From: Bacillota bacterium
GTDB taxonomy: Bacteria > Bacillota > Clostridia > Christensenellales > CAG-138
Direction of reading: 5' to 3'
Assembly (NCBI GenBank): GCA_023458615.1
Contig: JAEWYV010000101.1
Coordinates: 1 to 5,861, forward strand
Length of the DNA: 5,861 nt
This document shows positions 1 through 5,861 of this stretch, piece by piece; within the stretch, counting starts at the first letter, position 1, and each line of letters begins with the position of its first letter. The translations under genes were made by a program, and so were the position numbers. The notes under the pieces were generated by a model. That model saw only the letters and a list, made by a program, of their open reading frames with translations. It was not told where the DNA came from and made no database searches.

Positions 1-36
1 GTGGCCGAGCCCAAAGCGGCAGAGCAGCGCGCGTGA
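1..36 (+). CDS. C-terminal end of an unidentified upstream gene (5' truncated)
   Basis: Reading from base 1 gives eleven sense codons (VAEPKAAEQRA) and a TGA stop at 34-36. The stop sits inside a GTGA tetranucleotide whose GTG (33-35) starts the signal peptidase gene, the usual signature of two translationally coupled genes in one operon. The tail is alanine- and charge-rich and too short to identify. In clostridia, lepB is often preceded by rplS (ribosomal protein L19), but nothing visible proves that here. It is also possible that this frame is not coding and the overlap is chance. The bulk of the gene lies outside the window. Confidence 0.5.
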   Translation: MAEPKAAEQRA

Positions 37-509
37 TATTGACACTATTCGTGCTTTTGCTGATTGGCGCTGTGATTGCATTATTGAATATTCGGCAATA
101 TACCGTCATCGGCGAATCGATGGAGCCGACGCTGCGGCCCGGAGATCGGATTTATTACACCGGATTTTCCAAAATCCGCTTTCACGATCTTGTGATTTTT
201 GATGCCGGAGGCGTTTACGGGCTTGTAGTGAAGCGGGTGGTTGGCCTGCCGGGAGATTCCATTTCCATCAGCGCCGACGGGCGATTGGTTCGGAATCATG
301 TTCTGGTAGACGAGCCTTATATTCAGCTGGACGCGCTGGGAAACAGTGGCATGGCAGAGATAACGGTTGCGGCGGGAGAGCTATTTGTCCTTGGAGACAA
401 TCGCGCGGAGTCGATCGATAGTCGCGATGCTCGGATCGGCTCGATTCAGCAATCGTCCGTTCAGGGTGTTGTATCCAACTTTATACGCGCGATGAGCGAT
501 AAAAACTAA
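33..509 (+). CDS. lepB: Type I signal peptidase (peptidase S26), short form
   Basis: This is a membrane-bound serine protease that cleaves signal peptides from secreted proteins on the outer face of the cytoplasmic membrane. The 158-residue product has one hydrophobic segment at about residues 2-18. The SPase I boxes follow in order: GESMEPTL with nucleophile Ser29, KRVVGLPGD with general base Lys67, and GDNRAESIDSRD at 121-132. All catalytic residues are intact. It is somewhat shorter than typical Gram-positive enzymes (about 170-190 residues) because almost nothing precedes the membrane helix. The GTG start at 33 is chosen because it overlaps the TGA of the preceding gene. The frame is open to the left edge, so a longer N-terminus cannot be excluded, and no good ribosome binding site is visible, which fits re-initiation after the upstream gene. 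The next gene follows after 27 nt. Confidence 0.93.
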   Translation: MILTLFVLLLIGAVIALLNIRQYTVIGESMEPTLRPGDRIYYTGFSKIRFHDLVIFDAGGVYGLVVKRVVGLPGDSISISADGRLVRNHVLVDEPYIQLDALGNSGMAEITVAAGELFVLGDNRAESIDSRDARIGSIQQSSVQGVVSNFIRAMSDKN

Positions 510-521
510 ACTGGATTATCA

Positions 522-528
522 AGAGGGG
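522..528 (+). promoter_or_regulatory. Ribosome binding site of the NlpC/P60 lipoprotein gene
   Basis: AGAGGGG lies 8 nt before the ATG at 537, within the 27-nt gap after the signal peptidase stop. It fixes the start that yields a clean lipoprotein signal peptide. No promoter-like pair is visible in the gap, so the gene is probably read from the upstream transcript. Confidence 0.7.
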
Positions 529-536
529 ATCATCGT

Positions 537-2534
537 ATGCGCAATGGGAATCGAAGAGCATATGGAACCGTTCTAGTGGTCATCATGCTAGCGATGATGG
601 TTCTGGCTGGCTGTGCCAATCAAACGGTGCGTGCGCTGGACTATTCCCTTGAGAACGCTCTCTATAACGAGGAGCAAACAGCACAGACCGATCCACTGCA
701 AACGGAGAATACGGAGGCGGGAACTGCGGAAAGCACGCCTGCCCCTGAAGCAACCGCTGCGACGGAACTAACACCGGAACCGCAGGCAACCACCAGCGTG
801 GAGCCGACGGCAGTAATCGAAACACCCGTTCCCGGTGAAGGCGAAAACGAAGAAACTCCCGTTCCAGCATATCGCTATTCCATAACGGTCAGGGACGAAT
901 CCGGTACGGCGCTTTCCGGCGCGCGCGTTGCGCTTTATCAGGCAGGCACATTACTGTATACCGACCTTACCGGTTCCGACGGCGGCGTTTCCTGGATGCT
1001 GGCTGCGGGGAAGTCATACTATGCAACTGCGGAGCTGACGGGTTATCGCCAGATTGACAACGGAAGCAGCATCTCCGACCTGAAACAGGATAAACATGCG
1101 GACATCATACTTGCAAAATCCGCGGATGAGACGCAGGGCGAGGTTACCCCGACACCAATACCGGTACCCAGTGCGGCGGAAGGGAAAGTAACCATCATTG
1201 CCGAGGATGCAACCATTTCGGAAGGGGATACTTCGTTTTCCCTCAAAGATGGCATAAGCGCAAAAACGGAGTTTGGGCAGACGGTTCCGGTTTGGATCGT
1301 GAACGACGGCGGTTTCCGTGCCGATCAGGCGGGCGTGTACACCGTTGTGTACGGCGCGCTGGAAAACGGTACGCTGATCACTGCAAAGCGCACGGTCTCG
1401 GTAGAGGGCGAGGAGAAAGATGCAACGAGCGAAACCGCGGTTGCGGCTCCGACTGGCAGCAGTCAGGAGCGGTATGAGATTCTCGTAGCCTATCGCAATG
1501 CGATTGCAGCGCAACTGGGCGAAAAGATTGCGGGCTTGACCACGGAGTATCATAAGAAGATTGCCGACGCCACCGCCGAGAACGCCAGAGCGCGTATTCT
1601 CGCCGAGGCAACCACGGAGAACGACACAGACGAACTGCCAACCACCGCGCGGGATGTGCAGCAGGTAACCGATGCGATGGTGACCAACTGGCCGGATGTG
1701 CTGGCGACGTTTTTAGCGAAAAATGTTGCGGACGAGGAACACCCGCTTACGGTAGATCAGCTCATTGCCATTCCGCTGGACAAGTTGGACGGTATATTCT
1801 GGGATATGAATCCAATTGAGGCGTATCGTCTGGACGGGCAGACCAATGTTCTGCTTACCGCCAAGAGCTACGACGAAATGGCAGATGTCTATCAGCTCAG
1901 CGATAAGCGCAAGAACTTCTTATATGAGCTCATGCAGCCGGAATTCCAGCGAACATTTGCCTCTATTACCGGCAATACGGCGTTTGACGGCACATCGGAA
2001 AGCGACCTTGAACAGGTGATTGCAACGTTGCCGGAGGGAGTAACCCTCGGTCGCAAGCAGGTTGTGGAAAAAGCGCTTTCTCTGGTTGGAAAGGTGAAAT
2101 ATGTCTGGGGCGGAAAATACAATTGCCTCGGTTGGAGCAGTGCCTGGGGCGATGTCAGCGAGGAAACTGCAGAAAAGATAGGCTCGGTGACCAGCAAATC
2201 CGCGATCAAAGGCCTGGATTGCAGCGGGTTTGTGAGTTGGGCCTTCATCAACGCGGCGGGTGACCCAGCGGCGCTGGGTGCAATTGGCAACGGCACAAAT
2301 AATCAATGGAAGCGGACAACGCCCATCGGCTGGGACGAGGGGCGCCCCGGTGATCTCGTATTTTTCTATAAGCCGGGTGAGCGTCAGATCAACCACGTTG
2401 GCATCATCGTTTCGGTGGATGCGGACGGAAGCTATCTGGTTGCGCATTGCTCCTCGCGGCAGAATGGTGTGGTCGTGACGGATGGGTGGAGCACAGGGTT
2501 TCGATATATCCGCAGGCCAGCGATCTTTGAGTAA
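537..2534 (+). CDS. Modular NlpC/P60 (C40) cell-wall hydrolase lipoprotein
   Basis: This is a predicted surface lipoprotein of 665 residues that cleaves peptide links in peptidoglycan. The basic N-terminus and hydrophobic segment end in the lipobox LAGC, with Cys26 the likely lipidated residue. A Thr/Pro/Glu-rich linker spans about 48-111. A beta-rich CNA-B or carboxypeptidase-regulatory-like domain follows (about 112-194), then a second Pro-rich linker (195-216) and an Ig-like DUF5011-type domain (217-291). A mostly helical region (about 305-500) contains NWPDVLATF and FWDMN, resembling hydrolases of clostridial conjugative elements. The C-terminal NlpC/P60 domain (about 505-665) has Cys562 in LDCSGFV, His620 in NHVGI and His637 in VAHCSS, a complete catalytic triad. 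About 38 residues lie between VWGG and LDCSGF, longer than in the simplest family members. It is the last gene before the terminator. Function is secure for the catalytic domain only. The substrate bond and the role of the central modules are inferred. Confidence 0.88.
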   Translation: MRNGNRRAYGTVLVVIMLAMMVLAGCANQTVRALDYSLENALYNEEQTAQTDPLQTENTEAGTAESTPAPEATAATELTPEPQATTSVEPTAVIETPVPGEGENEETPVPAYRYSITVRDESGTALSGARVALYQAGTLLYTDLTGSDGGVSWMLAAGKSYYATAELTGYRQIDNGSSISDLKQDKHADIILAKSADETQGEVTPTPIPVPSAAEGKVTIIAEDATISEGDTSFSLKDGISAKTEFGQTVPVWIVNDGGFRADQAGVYTVVYGALENGTLITAKRTVSVEGEEKDATSETAVAAPTGSSQERYEILVAYRNAIAAQLGEKIAGLTTEYHKKIADATAENARARILAEATTENDTDELPTTARDVQQVTDAMVTNWPDVLATFLAKNVADEEHPLTVDQLIAIPLDKLDGIFWDMNPIEAYRLDGQTNVLLTAKSYDEMADVYQLSDKRKNFLYELMQPEFQRTFASITGNTAFDGTSESDLEQVIATLPEGVTLGRKQVVEKALSLVGKVKYVWGGKYNCLGWSSAWGDVSEETAEKIGSVTSKSAIKGLDCSGFVSWAFINAAGDPAALGAIGNGTNNQWKRTTPIGWDEGRPGDLVFFYKPGERQINHVGIIVSVDADGSYLVAHCSSRQNGVVVTDGWSTGFRYIRRPAIFE

Positions 2535-2561
2535 AGAAACGCATGAAACGCTTTTTAGCAA

Positions 2562-2600
2562 AAAACTGACGTCGAGATCGTTCGACGTCAGTTTTGTTTT
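2562..2600. terminator. Bidirectional intrinsic terminator between convergent genes
   Basis: A perfect 14-bp stem pairs 2562-2575 with 2582-2595 around a 6-nt loop (2576-2581). On the + strand it is followed by a T-rich run (TTTTGTTTT, 2592-2600). On the - strand the stem runs out into six consecutive T (complement of 2565-2560). It lies in the 93-bp gap between the stop of the lipoprotein gene (2534) and the stop of the small [2Fe-2S] gene (2628), so it can end transcription from both sides. Each arm also holds the self-complementary hexamer GACGTC. Confidence 0.9.
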
Positions 2601-2627
2601 ATGGTTCGTTCGGATTTGGAACTCTAG

Positions 2628-2885
2628 TTATGCTTTGACCGAAACCGTCGGCAGAACCTCTTCGCGGAAGAAACGGCGCGCATCCTCCGCGGCTATGACG
2701 TGCTTCATCCCGTTGAGCGTAACGCTCACGCCGGGCTTATGGCACTCCTTGGTGCAAAACGTTGCGGCAAACGCAATCTGATCGTGGAGCTTGTGCTCCT
2801 CAATCAGGTGTTGGAAGGTGGAAATGACATTGTAGGAACCCTTGAGATGGCATGCGCTACCGATGCAGACGGAAAGCTGCGTCAT
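2628..2885 (-). CDS. Small thioredoxin-like [2Fe-2S] ferredoxin, NuoE C-terminal-domain type
   Basis: This 85-residue soluble protein probably binds one [2Fe-2S] cluster. The four ligands follow the NuoE/thioredoxin-like ferredoxin pattern C-x4-C then C-x3-C: Cys7 and Cys12 (in CIGSACHLKGS), Cys44 and Cys48 (in FCTKECHKPGV). It lacks the N-terminal helical part of full NuoE/HydC proteins (about 150-165 residues), so it corresponds to the cluster domain alone. The ATG at 2885-2883 overlaps the TGA of hydA by 4 nt (ATGA), and a strong GGGAGGA site lies 8 nt upstream. Both support this start over longer in-frame extensions. As the last gene of the hydrogenase operon it is likely an electron carrier to or from HydA/HydB, or an extra subunit. 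Which of these holds cannot be decided from sequence. Confidence 0.88.
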   Translation of the reverse strand: MTQLSVCIGSACHLKGSYNVISTFQHLIEEHKLHDQIAFAATFCTKECHKPGVSVTLNGMKHVIAAEDARRFFREEVLPTVSVKA

Positions 2886-4585
2886 ACTTCGTGTCCTCCC
2901 TTTTTGGTGTAGTCCACATGTAGCAGCTCGTGTACCCGGCCCTTGAGCACGTCGCCATAGAGGGACTGGACGAGCGCGTTTTCCTCCGAACGCTTCACGC
3001 TGGAGAGGCGATCCGCCGTGTAGAGTCCGTTTCCGCGCTCCGCCTTCGCGCCGGAGGAGACATAGGGCTGCCCCGCGCCGCTCACGCAGCCGCCCGGGCA
3101 AGCCATCACTTCAACAAAATCGTAATGCGCTTCGCCGGAGAGAATGCGCTGAATCAATGCGTCGGCATTGTTCAGTCCACTGACAATTGCAATCCTAATT
3201 TCGCCGTCCTGATAGGGCACCCGTGCTTCTTTGACCCCTTCCATACCGCGCACACCAACATAGGCGGAGGCATAGAGTCCGCCGCGCGATTTATCCGAGG
3301 TGAGACGACGCAGGACGGCCTCTGTCACGCCGCCCGTCACGCCGAAGATCACGCCTGCGCCGGAGACCGTACCAAAGGGCATGTCCACCGCGTCGGCTTC
3401 CAGCTCCTCAAATACGATGCCGGACTCCTTGATCATGCGGATGAGTTCCTGCGTGGTGATGACGGCATCCACGTTTGGCGCGTTTTCTTTACGAAACTCG
3501 TCCCGCGCGGCTTCAAACTTCTTCGCCGTGCAGGGCATGACGGCAACGTGGAACTGGCTGCGGGAAGAGGTCTTACTATCCTCCTTGATCACGGACGCAA
3601 ACATCTGCATCGGCGAGCGGCAGGAGGAGACATGCGGCAGAAGCTCCGGATAGTTCTTTTCGCAATACTGCACCCAGGCGGGGCAGCAGGAGGTAAACAG
3701 CGGAAGCTGTTCGCCGCGCTCCAGATGGCCAAGCAGTTCTTCGCTCTCCTCCAGCACGGTCAAATCCGCGCCGAGCGAGGTATCATAGACCTCGTCAAAT
3801 CCCATGCGATGCAGGGCGGCGATGATTTTTCCCATCGCGTTTTCGCCATCGCGCAGGTTGAAGGTTTTTCCGAGTGCAACGCGAACCGCAGGCGCAATCT
3901 GCGCTGTAACCTTGACATTCTCTGCCTCCAGCGCGCTCCAAACCTTGCCCATATCATCTTTTACGACGATTGCGCCCGTGGGGCAGACCGCCGCGCATTG
4001 CCCGCAGCCGACACAGGGGGATTCGGCAACCGGAATACCAAATGCGGTGCTGATCTCCATCTTGGAGCCGCGATAGGCAAAGTCGATTGCGCCAACGTGC
4101 TGCACCTCATTGCACATACGCACGCAGTCTCCGCAGAGGATGCACTTGCTGGCGTCCCGCGCGATGCAGAGGGAGGAATCATCCCGCTGCTGCCTGGGCG
4201 CGGTGTTGGGAAAGCGCACGCCGCGAATATCGAAGCGCATTGCCAGATCCTGCAATTTGCAGGTGCCGTTGTTGCCGCAGGTGGTGCAGTCCCGGCAATG
4301 ATTGGCAAGTAGTAGCTCCAGAATATTCTTACGATAGCGGCGGAGACGTTCGGTATTGGTCTTAATCACCATGCCCGCCTTGGGCGGGGTGGAGCAGGCC
4401 GCCTCCAGATCGCCGCGCGTGGTCTCCACCATACACATGCGGCAGGCACCGTAGACCGAGAGCTCGGAATGATAGCAGAATGTTGGCAACTTGATGCCGA
4501 TCTTGCGGATCAGCTCCAGCAGGTTTTTTTCGCCGTCTATTTCAACCGGGATTCCATCCACGATCATAAATTCCTTTTGCTGCAT
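2882..4585 (-). CDS. hydA: [FeFe] hydrogenase catalytic subunit, group A (HydA/HndD)
   Basis: This enzyme catalyses reversible reduction of protons to H2 at the H-cluster, in the cytoplasm. It is full length at 567 residues (CpI-type enzymes are about 575). Its domains run in this order: a [2Fe-2S] domain (Cys37, Cys48, Cys51, Cys64); a His-Cys3 [4Fe-4S] site (His96, Cys100, Cys103, Cys109); two ferredoxin-type [4Fe-4S] sites (Cys148/151/154/158 and Cys191/194/197/201); and the H-cluster domain from about 225. The three signatures there are L1 TSCCPAW (298-304, with Cys300 in the usual proton-relay position and Cys301 as ligand), L2 MPCTAKKFE (350-358) and L3 MACPGGCVSGAGQP (494-507, with Cys496 and Cys500 as ligands). 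The ATG at 4585 follows a GGAGGG site and lies 5 nt after the hydB stop. Placement next to a NuoF-like subunit suggests a multimeric NAD(P)-linked, possibly electron-bifurcating enzyme rather than a monomeric ferredoxin hydrogenase. The maturases HydE, HydF and HydG are not in the window. Confidence 0.97.
   Translation of the reverse strand: MQQKEFMIVDGIPVEIDGEKNLLELIRKIGIKLPTFCYHSELSVYGACRMCMVETTRGDLEAACSTPPKAGMVIKTNTERLRRYRKNILELLLANHCRDCTTCGNNGTCKLQDLAMRFDIRGVRFPNTAPRQQRDDSSLCIARDASKCILCGDCVRMCNEVQHVGAIDFAYRGSKMEISTAFGIPVAESPCVGCGQCAAVCPTGAIVVKDDMGKVWSALEAENVKVTAQIAPAVRVALGKTFNLRDGENAMGKIIAALHRMGFDEVYDTSLGADLTVLEESEELLGHLERGEQLPLFTSCCPAWVQYCEKNYPELLPHVSSCRSPMQMFASVIKEDSKTSSRSQFHVAVMPCTAKKFEAARDEFRKENAPNVDAVITTQELIRMIKESGIVFEELEADAVDMPFGTVSGAGVIFGVTGGVTEAVLRRLTSDKSRGGLYASAYVGVRGMEGVKEARVPYQDGEIRIAIVSGLNNADALIQRILSGEAHYDFVEVMACPGGCVSGAGQPYVSSGAKAERGNGLYTADRLSSVKRSEENALVQSLYGDVLKGRVHELLHVDYTKKGGHEV
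2894..2900 (-). promoter_or_regulatory. Ribosome binding site of the small [2Fe-2S] protein gene
   Basis: On the - strand GGGAGGA lies 8 nt before the ATG at 2885 and inside the last codons of hydA (encoding the KKGGHEV tail). With the ATGA overlap it allows both direct initiation and coupling to hydA translation. Confidence 0.75.
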
Positions 4586-4590
4586 TCTAT

Positions 4591-5861
4591 TTATCCCTCC
4601 AATACCGCGTGGAACGCGCAGCTCTCAACGCATGCGCCGCAGCGGATGCAAGTGGTTAAATCGATGGCATAGGGGCTTTTGATCTGTCCTTGAATTGCCC
4701 CGACCGGACAGGCTTTGGCGCACTTGCTGCATCCCTTACACAGCGCGGGATCGATCCAGATGCGCTTGAGCTTTTGGCAACTGCCCGCCGGACAGCGTTT
4801 TTCGCGTATATGCGCCTCATATTCTTCCCGGAAACTGCGGATGGTGCTTACCACCGGAGAGGCGGCAGATTTGCCTAGCCCGCAGAGCGCGGTGGCGGAG
4901 ATGGTATCCGCAAGCTCCAGCAGCAACTCGATATCGCCCTCTTCGCCCTTGCCCTCGACAATGCGCTCTAGGATGGCGAGCATGCGCTTGGTTCCCTCGC
5001 GACAGGGGACGCATTTTCCGCAGGATTCATTCTGCGTGAAGTGCATGAAGAAGCGTGCGACCTCCACCATGCAGGTGTCCTCGTCCATCACGACGAGTCC
5101 GCCGGAGCCGATCATTGCGCCCGCCTTTTTCAGCGAGTCGAAGTCCAGCGGCAGGTCAAGATCCTCCGTGGTCAGGCAACCGCCGGAGGGGCCGCCAATC
5201 TGTACGGCCTTGAAGGCTTTGCCGTCCCGCACGCCGCCGCCGACGTCGAAGATGACTTCGCGCAGCGTTGTACCCATCGGTACCTCAATGAGTCCTGTGT
5301 TGACGATGTTGCCCGTCAGCGCGAATGCTTTTGTGCCGGGGCTGTTCTCCGGGCCGATGGAGCGATACCAGTTGGCACCGCGTGATATAATCAACGGCAC
5401 GTTGGCAAAGGTCTCCACATTGTTGAGCACGGTTGGCTGGTCGAACAGCCCGTGCTCCACCGTGCGCGGCGGCTTGACGCGGGGCATGCCGCGCTTGCCC
5501 TCAATGGAGGCGGTCAGGGCGCTGCCCTCACCGCAGACAAAAGCACCGGCGCCGCGCGCGATATGCAGATGAAACGAGAAATCCGTCCCGAGGATGTGTT
5601 CGCCGAGGAGACCCAGCTCCTCCGCTTGCGCAATGGCGCGGCGGAGGCGCTTAACCGCGAGCGGGTACTCCGCGCGAACATAGATATAGCCTTCGCTGGC
5701 ACCGCAGGCAAGACCTGCGATCATCATGCCCTCCAGCATGCGATGCGGGTCGCCTTCCATCACGCTGCGATCCATAAACGCGCCGGGGTCACCCTCGTCG
5801 CCATTGCAAACGATATACTTTTGTTCTGTTTGCTGCCGCCGCACCTGCGACCATTTCCGCC
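4591..5861 (-). CDS. hydB: NuoF-like NAD(P)H/FMN subunit of [FeFe] hydrogenase (HydB/HndC), 5' end outside window
   Basis: This flavoprotein subunit exchanges electrons between NAD(P)H and the hydrogenase Fe-S chain. The frame runs through the right edge: the codons before the GTG at 5844 read RKWSQ, part of the conserved nucleotide/FMN loop before VCNGDEGDPGAFMDRS, so that GTG is internal. Numbered from that GTG, the protein shows NGDEGDPG (14-21), a second nucleotide-binding segment GAGAFVCGEGSA (98-109), an SLBB-type region (about 175-255), and the N3-type [4Fe-4S] site (Cys275, Cys278, Cys281, Cys321 in ESCGKCVPC and ALCGLGKSA). A CPAGSC pair (Cys351/Cys356) follows, then two C-terminal [4Fe-4S] motifs (Cys369/372/375/379 and Cys399/402/405/409). 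The ferredoxin-like tail distinguishes it from respiratory NuoF. The usual N-terminal [2Fe-2S] domain would be off-window. hydA begins 5 nt downstream. The operon promoter is not in view. Confidence 0.95.
   Translation of the reverse strand, partial: RKWSQVRRQQTEQKYIVCNGDEGDPGAFMDRSVMEGDPHRMLEGMMIAGLACGASEGYIYVRAEYPLAVKRLRRAIAQAEELGLLGEHILGTDFSFHLHIARGAGAFVCGEGSALTASIEGKRGMPRVKPPRTVEHGLFDQPTVLNNVETFANVPLIISRGANWYRSIGPENSPGTKAFALTGNIVNTGLIEVPMGTTLREVIFDVGGGVRDGKAFKAVQIGGPSGGCLTTEDLDLPLDFDSLKKAGAMIGSGGLVVMDEDTCMVEVARFFMHFTQNESCGKCVPCREGTKRMLAILERIVEGKGEEGDIELLLELADTISATALCGLGKSAASPVVSTIRSFREEYEAHIREKRCPAGSCQKLKRIWIDPALCKGCSKCAKACPVGAIQGQIKSPYAIDLTTCIRCGACVESCAFHAVLEG
4595..4600 (-). promoter_or_regulatory. 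Ribosome binding site of hydA
   Basis: GGAGGG on the - strand lies 9 nt before the hydA ATG. It is built into the last two sense codons of hydB (Glu-Gly, just before TAA), so translation of the two subunits is tightly linked. Confidence 0.8.

Noticed and set aside
39..44. TTGACA as a -35 promoter box
   Set aside because: It lies inside the signal peptidase coding sequence and no TATAAT-like sequence is found about 17 nt downstream.
2536..2551. Direct repeat GAAACGC-AT-GAAACGC just after the lipoprotein stop
   Set aside because: It is only two 7-nt copies with no further copies in the window, which is consistent with chance.
1920..2561. A 213-codon open frame on the - strand opposite the NlpC/P60 gene
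   Set aside because: It lies wholly against a certain coding region, has no family-like motifs, and would start inside the terminator region.
2886..3101. Longer N-terminus for the small [2Fe-2S] protein by in-frame extension upstream of 2885
   Set aside because: The extension would be Arg/Gly-rich, overlap hydA extensively and ignore the strong ribosome binding site at 2894-2900 and the ATGA junction.
2930..4312. A 460-codon open frame on the + strand opposite hydA
   Set aside because: It is in exact codon register with hydA on the other strand, so its stops would require TTA, CTA or TCA codons in hydA, which are rare in a GC-rich gene. Its translation is His/Ala/Arg-rich with no recognisable domain, while hydA is certain.
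4715..5572. A 285-codon open frame on the + strand opposite hydB
   Set aside because: The Ser/Pro-rich translation is typical of an antisense shadow, and hydB on the other strand has all family motifs.
5842..5844. GTG as a start codon for hydB
   Set aside because: The frame stays open to the right edge and the preceding codons (RKWSQ) continue the conserved NuoF-family sequence, so the gene is truncated by the window.

Overview
This window most likely comes from an anaerobic, fermentative member of the Firmicutes (class Clostridia or a close relative) with moderately high GC. Three observations point there: strong purine-rich Shine-Dalgarno sites, a cell-wall NlpC/P60 lipoprotein of a kind typical of clostridia, and a NAD-linked group A [FeFe] hydrogenase cluster. 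The species cannot be named from the sequence.

Layout. Two gene groups converge on a shared bidirectional terminator at about 2562-2600. The left group runs on the + strand: the last 11 codons of an unidentified gene (ending at 36), a short type I signal peptidase (33-509) that overlaps it by 4 nt (GTGA), and a large modular NlpC/P60 lipoprotein (537-2534). The right group runs on the - strand and enters from the right edge. It contains a NuoF-like flavoprotein subunit, HydB/HndC (4591-5861, N-terminus outside the window), a complete [FeFe] hydrogenase HydA/HndD (2882-4585), and an 85-residue thioredoxin-fold [2Fe-2S] protein (2628-2885). The last two overlap by 4 nt (ATGA).

How the genes work together. 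In known HydABC/Hnd enzymes the NuoF-like subunit exchanges electrons with NAD(P)H through FMN and passes them along Fe-S clusters to the H-cluster subunit, which makes or oxidises H2. Many such enzymes are electron-bifurcating and also use ferredoxin. HydA here carries all the expected ligands for one [2Fe-2S], one His-Cys3 [4Fe-4S], two ferredoxin-type [4Fe-4S] clusters and the H-cluster. HydB carries the N3-type cluster site and two C-terminal [4Fe-4S] sites. A NuoE/HydC-like subunit would be expected upstream, beyond the right edge. The terminal 85-residue protein keeps the NuoE-type four-cysteine pattern but lacks the N-terminal helical part of true NuoE, so it is an accessory electron carrier or extra subunit. 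The left group is unrelated in function: envelope protein processing and peptidoglycan remodelling.

There is no gene-free stretch over 300 bases. I see no tRNA, rRNA, CRISPR array, insertion sequence or convincing internal promoter. I did not find a wholly new system. The most noteworthy items are the module mix of the lipoprotein, whose central region resembles hydrolases of clostridial conjugative elements, and the small [2Fe-2S] protein translationally coupled to HydA.
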